Assembly: GCA_026388915.1 (NCBI GenBank)
Contig: JAPLIW010000471.1
Coordinates: 1 to 10,872, forward strand
Source of the DNA: Deltaproteobacteria bacterium
GTDB lineage: Bacteria > Desulfobacterota > SM23-61
DNA: 10,872 nt
Reading direction: 5' to 3'
Position numbers and translations under genes: made by a program. Below, one piece after another: positions 6,374 through 10,872 of this stretch (positions are counted from its first letter, which is position 1; each line of letters begins with the position of its first letter). The notes under the pieces are model-generated. The model made no database searches, was not told the origin of the DNA, and was given only the letters and a program-made list of their open reading frames with translations.

Positions 6374-6387
6374 AAAATGGAACTGAA
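6374..6387 (+). repeat. Direct repeat, right copy, containing the glmE start codon
   Basis: Identical to 6228-6241. Joining the two copies (deleting 146 bases) would make glmL and glmE overlap by 10 bases, with glmE's ATG inside the last codons of glmL. Confidence 0.75.
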
Positions 6388-7819
6388 TAATAAACGCTGG
6401 TCCGAGGAAGAGTTCTTGGCCGAACGGGAGAAGGTCCTTTCGTTCTGGCCGACGGGGAAAGAGATCGATCTTGAGGAAGTCGTCGATTACCTGAAAAGCC
6501 TTCCTCCCGGAAAGCAGTATGCCCGAGTGATCGTGCAGGCGGAGAAGGAAGGCCGCACCCTGGTCCAGCCCCGGGGAGGGGTGGCGTTGATTGACGATCA
6601 TATCGCCCTCCTCCGGTGTTTACAGGAAAAAGGTGGAGCCGACCTTCTTCCCACGACGACGGATACCTATACCCGCAACCTAAAATTTCACGACGCCCAG
6701 CGGGGCATGGAAGAAAGCCGCAGCGCGGGCCGTTCCATGCTGAACGGATGCCCCATCGTCAACCACGGCTTTCGCGCCGTGCGTCAAATATCGGAATCGG
6801 TTGAGCGGCCGATCATCGTCCTCTCCGGAACCGCCTTTCCCCAGCTCACCGCGGAAACGGGTTTTGCCGGGGGCATGACCGCTTTTCTCGGCGCGGCGAT
6901 TTCCTACACCGCCGCCTACACCAAAGACTTGCCCTTTGAACAGGGGATCCGCAATTACCAGTACCTGGACCGGCTGACTTCGTTCTATGAAGAGAGGGGC
7001 ATCCGCCTCCACCGGGAACAGCCTGGATTTCTTACCGGAACCCTTATCCCCCCGGGAATCGGGATTGCCGTGGCGGTCCTGGAAATGCTCATGGCCGCAG
7101 GCCAGGGAGTGAAGCATTACAGCACGGGCCTTTGCCAGAGCCTCAACATCTCCCAGGACGTGGCCGCTCTCCGGGCTTTAAAAGATGTAGGACGAGAGTA
7201 CCTCCGACGATTCGGCCATCGGGGCGTCTTTTTTTCCATCGCCACGCATCAATGGATGCAGGCCTTTCCGGCAGATGAGCCCCGGGCCTATGCGGTGATC
7301 GTCCTGGGGGGGATTATCGCCGCTCTGGCGGGAGCGACGCAGGTCATCACCAAGTCCACCCACGAGGCCGAAGGAATCCCCACCCGGGAAGCGAACGCGG
7401 AGGGAGTAAGAGCGACCCGGATGGCCATCCACCTCGTGCGCGCCAATCACTTGCCGGAAGGTTCCGAAATTCTGGAGGAAAAGAACATGATCGCCCGGGA
7501 AGCCCGTTCCATCCTGGATACGTGTCTGGAAATGGGGGATGGAGACCCGGTCCTGGGCTCTCTCCGGAGCCTGCAGGCTGGGGTGCTGGACATTCCCTGG
7601 GCCCCCAACCAGTTTGTGGCCGGCAAGGTGATTCCCGTCCGCGATGCTCGGGGGGCGGTCCGCTACCTGGACCCGGCCAACCTTCCCTTCGACCGGGAGA
7701 TCCTGGAATACAATCAGGAGAAGATCAGGGAAAGAGAGCGCCGCGCCGGGAAAAAGATCGACTATCAGGAAGCCATTTTTGATATCACCGAAGTGAGCAA
7801 GATGTTGGAGAAGGACTGA
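6377..7819 (+). CDS. glmE: GlmE/MutE-family catalytic subunit of a B12 mutase, altered substrate site
   Basis: Catalytic TIM-barrel subunit of the glutamate (methylaspartate) mutase family, 480 residues, close to the clostridial enzyme in length. The opening MELNNKRWSEEEF and the blocks PTGKEIDLEEVVDYLKSLP, LLPTTTDTYTR, REQPGFLTGTLIPP, ALAGATQVITKSTHEAEGIP and GVLDIPWAPNQFVAGKVIPV are diagnostic. By eye it aligns almost without gaps to Clostridium cochlearium GlmE. Substrate or active-site residues Arg66, Arg100, Tyr177, Tyr181, His291, Lys326 and Glu330 are kept. The third claw arginine (149) is Leu (codon at 6821), His150 is Ser, and Glu171, which contacts the substrate amino group, is Leu (codon at 6887). 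The enzyme therefore probably rearranges an acid other than glutamate; the gene symbol states family, not reaction. It needs GlmS (3089-3514) for cobalamin. The start follows an AGGAT supplied by the upstream insert. Confidence 0.92.
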   Translation: MELNNKRWSEEEFLAEREKVLSFWPTGKEIDLEEVVDYLKSLPPGKQYARVIVQAEKEGRTLVQPRGGVALIDDHIALLRCLQEKGGADLLPTTTDTYTRNLKFHDAQRGMEESRSAGRSMLNGCPIVNHGFRAVRQISESVERPIIVLSGTAFPQLTAETGFAGGMTAFLGAAISYTAAYTKDLPFEQGIRNYQYLDRLTSFYEERGIRLHREQPGFLTGTLIPPGIGIAVAVLEMLMAAGQGVKHYSTGLCQSLNISQDVAALRALKDVGREYLRRFGHRGVFFSIATHQWMQAFPADEPRAYAVIVLGGIIAALAGATQVITKSTHEAEGIPTREANAEGVRATRMAIHLVRANHLPEGSEILEEKNMIAREARSILDTCLEMGDGDPVLGSLRSLQAGVLDIPWAPNQFVAGKVIPVRDARGAVRYLDPANLPFDREILEYNQEKIRERERRAGKKIDYQEAIFDITEVSKMLEKD

Positions 7820-7830
7820 GGCAGGAGGAA

Positions 7831-7851
7831 CGAGGTTCGAGGATCGAGGCA
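7831..7851. repeat. Three tandem 7-base units in the glmE-LUD gap
   Basis: CGAGGTT CGAGGAT CGAGGCA: three degenerate heptamers in the 66-base gap. They resemble in style the AGGTTA hexamers beside glmS and glmL. No function is apparent. Confidence 0.5.
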
Positions 7852-7885
7852 AAAATCTTTGCCCAAACAAGGAGACCTGAATTCC

Positions 7886-8518
7886 ATGAAGTCGATAATC
7901 CCGGAAACCATCGATAAGGTCATCGAAAGTCTGAAAAAGAACGAGATGGAGGCAGCTTATTTCCAAACTGTGGCCGAAGCCAGGGAAGAGGTCCTGCGAA
8001 GGATCCCTTCCGGAGCCAGGGTGGGAATCGGGGGATCGATCACCCTGAGGGAAATGGGCATCCTCGAAGCGCTGGAGAAAAGAGGGAACGAAGTTTACGA
8101 TCACTGGGAAGAGGGGCTCTCCAAGGAGAGACGGCAGGAAGTCGGGAAAATGCAGCAGAGAGCCGACTTCTTCCTCGCCAGCACCAACGCCCTGACCCTG
8201 GACGGAAAACTCATCAATGTGGATGCCACCGGGAACCGGGTTGCCTCCATGATCTTCGGCCCGGAAAGGGTTATGGTGATTGCCGGGGTCAATAAGATCG
8301 TCAAGAACCTGAACGAAGGCCTGGCCCGGCTCAAAAAGGTGGCCGCCCCCAGGAACTGTCAGAGACGAAAGGATCCCACTCCCTGTGCCCAGGATTTGGT
8401 CTGCCATAACTGCGACACGCCGGCCAGGCTCTGCCGGGTAACGACCATCATTGAAAGAAGGCCCTGGGGAATCAAAGAGTTCGCGGTCTTTCTGGTTGGA
8501 GAGGAACTTGGTTATTAA
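7886..8518 (+). CDS. Stand-alone LUD-domain protein (LutC/YkgG-like, DUF162)
   Basis: Single-domain LUD protein of 210 residues. LUD domains occur in LutB/LutC of lactate oxidation and in many uncharacterised anaerobe proteins; the fold resembles CoA-transferases and sugar-phosphate isomerases. Family landmarks are GARVGIGGSITLREMG (43-58), ADFFLASTNALTLDGKLINVD (93-113, with the N-A-x-T-x-x-G core), GNRVASMIFGPERV (116-129) and a C-terminal VGEELGY. A Cys cluster (C158, C167, C173, C176, C183) resembles the PC-x5-C-x2-C-x6-C tail of the stand-alone subfamily and could bind a metal or Fe-S centre. The ATG at 7886 follows AAGGAG (7869-7874). A TTG nine codons upstream is less likely. The step it performs here is unknown; it may be an oxidoreductase accessory or a CoA- or sugar-acid-handling protein. 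The gene lies between the mutase and the enolase-superfamily gene. Confidence 0.88.
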   Translation: MKSIIPETIDKVIESLKKNEMEAAYFQTVAEAREEVLRRIPSGARVGIGGSITLREMGILEALEKRGNEVYDHWEEGLSKERRQEVGKMQQRADFFLASTNALTLDGKLINVDATGNRVASMIFGPERVMVIAGVNKIVKNLNEGLARLKKVAAPRNCQRRKDPTPCAQDLVCHNCDTPARLCRVTTIIERRPWGIKEFAVFLVGEELGY

Positions 8519-8521
8519 ATC

Positions 8522-8553
8522 TCGTAGGGGCGGTTCGCGGACCGCCCCTACGA
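8522..8553. repeat. 32-base GC-rich palindrome, GTAGGGGCGG-type repeat
   Basis: The arms TCGTAGGGGCGGT and ACCGCCCCTACGA surround a TCGCGG centre. Only the 8535/8540 pair fails to match across 32 bases. It starts 3 bases after the LUD stop codon and ends 20 bases before the next ATG. It belongs to the same style as the palindrome at 1493-1514. The following gene's frame is open through it, encoding SRRGGSRTAPTKG, but this is read-through and not protein. There is no T-run, so a terminator role is unlikely. Confidence 0.85.
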
Positions 8554-8573
8554 AGGGGAATAGGGCTGCCGTG

Positions 8574-9647
8574 ATGAAAATCGAAAAAGTCAAGCTCTAC
8601 CGTTTGAAAATCCCCCTGAAACAGCCCTATAAGATCGCCACGGCGGAGATGAAAGCCTTCGATTGCACAATTGTATCGCTTCATTCCGGGGGTCATGAGG
8701 GGCTGGGAGAGGCCATGGCGGATGTTCAGGGCTATTTTTGGGAAACTGCCGATCAGGTCTGGCAGTTTGCCAAAGCGCAAGGCCCGAAGATTCTCGGCCT
8801 CCCGGCGGAAAAAGCCCGGGAGGCCATTTCCAAGCATGCGAAGGAAATGCCCTGCGCGGTAACCCCTTTCCTGACCGCCCTGGAAATGCTGAACCCGAAT
8901 TCCCTCCTCGCCCCTCTTTCTGCAATGCTATCGGTGCCGATGCTGGCGATTCTCCAGGCGACGGACCCGGAGGGGATCAGCAGGGAAATCGAGGAATTCA
9001 TCTCCCAGGGGTATGACACCCTAAAGATCAAAGTCGGGTTTGAAGTGGATAAGGATGTGGAAAGGGTGAAAATGGCCCAAAAGATCATCCGGGGAAGAGC
9101 CCATCTCCGGGCGGATGCCAACCAGGGGTATAACCTTCCCCAGGCCCGGAGGTTTGTCCAGGGCATTGATCCCCGAGGGATCGAATTTCTGGAACAGCCC
9201 TTCAAAGAGAAGGATTGGGACGCCATGGTGGAACTTGCCAGGATTTCCCCCCTCCCCCTCGGACTGGATGAGTCGATCTACGGAATGGATTCCGTGGAAA
9301 GAGCCAAAGAGCTCGGGTGCGCCCGCTTCGTTAAATTCAAGATCATGAAGATGGGCAGCGCGGAAGCGCTGGCTCAAGCGATCGAGACTTCCCGTCAAAT
9401 GGGGTTCGGGATCATTCTGGGGAACGGGGCGGCCGGCGAGATCAGCTGTTACCAGGAGGCTCTGGTGGCCGGACGCATGTCGATCCGCGCCGGAGAGATG
9501 AACGGGTTCTTAAAGCAGAAAGAGTCGATCCTGGCTCAAGGGTTGAAAACCGCTGGGGGGAAAATTCTCCTGGGTCCGGATTACCGCCTTAGGCTGGATC
9601 CGCGGAAAGCTGAACGGTTCTCCGTGGACCGCCTGGAGATGGGATAG
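8574..9647 (+). CDS. Enolase-superfamily enzyme, muconate-lactonizing/mandelate-racemase type
   Basis: Mg-dependent enzyme of 357 residues that abstracts a proton alpha to a carboxylate and then racemises, cycloisomerises, dehydrates or eliminates. The N-terminal capping domain covers about residues 1-115. The barrel shows the KIK motif (K151, K153) on strand 2, metal ligands D181 (RADANQGY), E207 (FLEQPF) and D232 (LGLDES), and K256 in FVKFKIMKMGS on strand 6. Two opposing lysines define the MLE-type subgroup (cycloisomerases, o-succinylbenzoate synthase, dipeptide epimerases) and not mandelate racemase proper. The strand-7 segment LGNGAAGEIS (282-291) is unusual, so specificity cannot be assigned. 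The ATG at 8574 is preferred, with AGGG at 8562-8565; a GTG at 8571 is adjacent. Methylaspartate ammonia-lyase is of the same superfamily, but the sequence is not clearly of that family. Position suggests it acts on the mutase product. Confidence 0.9.
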   Translation: MKIEKVKLYRLKIPLKQPYKIATAEMKAFDCTIVSLHSGGHEGLGEAMADVQGYFWETADQVWQFAKAQGPKILGLPAEKAREAISKHAKEMPCAVTPFLTALEMLNPNSLLAPLSAMLSVPMLAILQATDPEGISREIEEFISQGYDTLKIKVGFEVDKDVERVKMAQKIIRGRAHLRADANQGYNLPQARRFVQGIDPRGIEFLEQPFKEKDWDAMVELARISPLPLGLDESIYGMDSVERAKELGCARFVKFKIMKMGSAEALAQAIETSRQMGFGIILGNGAAGEISCYQEALVAGRMSIRAGEMNGFLKQKESILAQGLKTAGGKILLGPDYRLRLDPRKAERFSVDRLEMG

Positions 9648-9703
9648 GAGGAATCCCTCCCTCGAAAGTGCCTCAAGTGTGCTTAAGGGTACGTTAGGTT
9701 GGA

Positions 9704-9733
9704 TTGGACTTTGCCCCTGAATCGCGCTAAAAT
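9704..9733 (+). promoter_or_regulatory. Possible sigma-70-type promoter before the M48 protease gene
   Basis: TTGGAC (9704-9709) and TAAAAT (9728-9733) are separated by 18 bases in the 91-base gap after the enolase-superfamily gene. Transcription would begin around 9739-9740, on or next to the ATG, so the message would be leaderless or nearly so. This is consensus matching by eye only. Confidence 0.3.
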
Positions 9734-9738
9734 AAGTA

Positions 9739-10872
9739 ATGATTCGACGGGTACCCTCATTCTTCCGAAAGCTATCCGCAATCCTGGCGGCTGTTTTCTT
9801 CTGCTCTATCCTCTACAGCCCACCCCCGGTCTCCGCTATGACCACCCAGGAAGAACGGGAACTGGGAGAAAAAGTTCTTCAGGAGGTCCGCAAGATCTGG
9901 CCCATGGTGCAGGACCCCGCGCCCCGGGAGTATATCGCCCGGATCGGGAAAAGAATCCTGGCCACCATGGAGACCCAGCCTTTCGAATATGAGTTTTACG
10001 TCCTGAATACCTCGGAGATAAACGCTTTCGCCGTCCCCGGCGGCAAAGTCTTTGTCAACAGCGGCCTGATTCAAATGGTGGAAAGCGAAGACGAGCTGGC
10101 GGGGGTGATGGCCCATGAAATCGGGCATGTGGTGGCCCGGCATATTGCCCGGCAATCGGAGCAAGGGATGAAACTGGGCCTGGCCACCCTGGGAGCCTTG
10201 CTGGCGGGAATCTTGCTGGGGCCCCAGGCCGCCGCCGCCATCGGGGTCACGGCCCAGGCCGCCTCGGCCACGGCCATGCTGAAATACAGCCGGGAAAACG
10301 AAGAGGAATCAGACTATCTGGGCCTGAGATTTATGGAGCGGGCCGGGTATGACCCGCGGGCCATGGTATCCATGCTGAAGAAAATTCGGCTGGTTTCCGG
10401 CCCGGCCTCCAGCGATCCCCCTGCTTACCTCCTCACCCACCCGGCCGCCGAGCAGAGGATGGGCAACCTGGAAGTGCAGATGATGAGCCTTCCAAAGATG
10501 GAAAAGGCCCGCCCTCCAGAGGGGAATTTGAAGCGTATCCAGACCAAACTGGTGGCCGAGGAAAAGGATGTGGCCCGTTCGGTCGCCTATTTTGAAAATT
10601 GTCAGAAAAGGCAACCCAACAATCCGGAGTGCTTCTTCGGCCTGGGTTTGGCGCAGAGACGGATGGGAGGATTGGACCGGTCCATCGAAAGCATTTCCCA
10701 GGCGGCCTCCCTGGCTCCCCAGGACGGGGAGATCCTCCGCGAACTGGGGGCGGCCTATTTTCTCAAGGCCAACTTCCCCGAAGCCCAAAAATACGCGGAG
10801 CAGGCCCGCGCGCTCTCTCCTTCCGATGCCAAGGCCCATTTCTACCTGGGAAGGGTTTACCTGGAACAGAAA
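9739..10872 (+). CDS. Exported M48-family zinc metalloprotease with TPR repeats (BepA-like), 3' end missing
   Basis: Periplasmic zinc metalloprotease of the M48 family with C-terminal TPRs, the architecture of BepA/YfgC, which handles outer-membrane protein assembly and quality control. The 378 visible residues begin with a signal peptide: basic MIRRVPSFFRK, hydrophobic core about 12-27, and a VSA cleavage site near 31-33. The peptidase domain has the zinc motif H126-E-I-G-H130, a likely third ligand E190 in SRENEEESD, and the THP segment (H234, P235) seen in this subfamily. INAFAVPGGKVFVNSGL (94-110) is the typical edge strand before the helix. Two full TPR units and part of a third occupy about 295-378 and run off the window. 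No ribosome-binding site is evident at ATG 9739; a GTG lies just before it. The gene is probably unrelated to the mutase cluster. Confidence 0.92.
   Translation, partial: MIRRVPSFFRKLSAILAAVFFCSILYSPPPVSAMTTQEERELGEKVLQEVRKIWPMVQDPAPREYIARIGKRILATMETQPFEYEFYVLNTSEINAFAVPGGKVFVNSGLIQMVESEDELAGVMAHEIGHVVARHIARQSEQGMKLGLATLGALLAGILLGPQAAAAIGVTAQAASATAMLKYSRENEEESDYLGLRFMERAGYDPRAMVSMLKKIRLVSGPASSDPPAYLLTHPAAEQRMGNLEVQMMSLPKMEKARPPEGNLKRIQTKLVAEEKDVARSVAYFENCQKRQPNNPECFFGLGLAQRRMGGLDRSIESISQAASLAPQDGEILRELGAAYFLKANFPEAQKYAEQARALSPSDAKAHFYLGRVYLEQK

Noticed and set aside
8451..8573. Upstream extension of the enolase-superfamily gene to 8451
   Set aside because: It would overlap the LUD gene by 68 bases and translate the palindromic repeat. 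The enzyme's natural N-terminus (MKIEKVKLYRLKIPL) starts at 8574.
7178..8593. Long minus-strand open frame of 471 codons antisense to glmE and the LUD gene
   Set aside because: The plus strand there encodes two clear families with intact motifs. The antisense product is Pro/Gly/Asp/Phe-rich with no recognisable domain, as expected from GC-rich codon shadows.
9647..9690. Weak hairpins after the enolase-superfamily gene (GGAGG-AATC-CCTCC at 9647-9660; an imperfect CCTCAAG/CTTAAGG stem at 9671-9688) as a terminator
   Set aside because: The stems are short or mismatched and neither is followed by a T-run, so termination cannot be supported.

Overview
The window holds a single-direction (+ strand) catabolic gene cluster from a moderately GC-rich bacterium. 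Repeat families common in uncultured deltaproteobacterial (Desulfobacterota-like) genomes, plus an adenosylcobalamin-dependent mutase set, suggest an anaerobic or syntrophic organism. This placement is an inference from style only; no rRNA or marker gene is present.

Layout: (1) positions 1-3086 encode a tripartite tricarboxylate transporter in the order tctC (5' end missing), tctB, tctA. (2) Starting 2 bases after tctA is the small cobalamin-binding subunit of a glutamate-mutase-type enzyme (glmS). (3) A 1.27 kb IS630-family element with a two-frame transposase sits between TA dinucleotides in the glmS-glmL gap. (4) The cluster resumes with the ASKHA ATPase glmL and the mutase catalytic subunit glmE. 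Between them is a small non-coding inverted-repeat insert, flanked by a 14-base direct repeat that is itself the glmL-end/glmE-start junction. (5) A stand-alone LUD-domain protein and a muconate-lactonizing-type enolase-superfamily enzyme follow. (6) After a short gap, an exported M48 zinc metalloprotease with TPR repeats (BepA-like) runs off the end; it is probably a separate housekeeping transcription unit.

How the genes may work together: TctCBA would bind and import an organic acid. GlmS-GlmE would rearrange its carbon skeleton through an adenosylcobalamin radical, with GlmL in a supporting role. The enolase-superfamily enzyme would act by proton abstraction alpha to a carboxylate, the position held by methylaspartate ammonia-lyase in the classical glutamate route. 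The main finding is that the GlmE-like subunit keeps Arg66, Arg100, Tyr177, Tyr181, His291, Lys326 and Glu330 but has Leu in place of Arg149 and of Glu171, and Ser in place of His150 (Clostridium cochlearium numbering, aligned by eye). This argues that it does not use glutamate, so the cluster may encode an undescribed B12-dependent acid-rearrangement pathway.

The cluster is littered with repeats at gene junctions: two GC-rich palindromes of one family, the CGCAGAGA-type insert, the IS630, and short AGGTTA/CGAGGTT-type tandem arrays. None interrupts a cluster gene. No stretch longer than 300 bases lacks a gene apart from the IS630 interior, which is itself coding. No tRNA, rRNA or CRISPR was seen.
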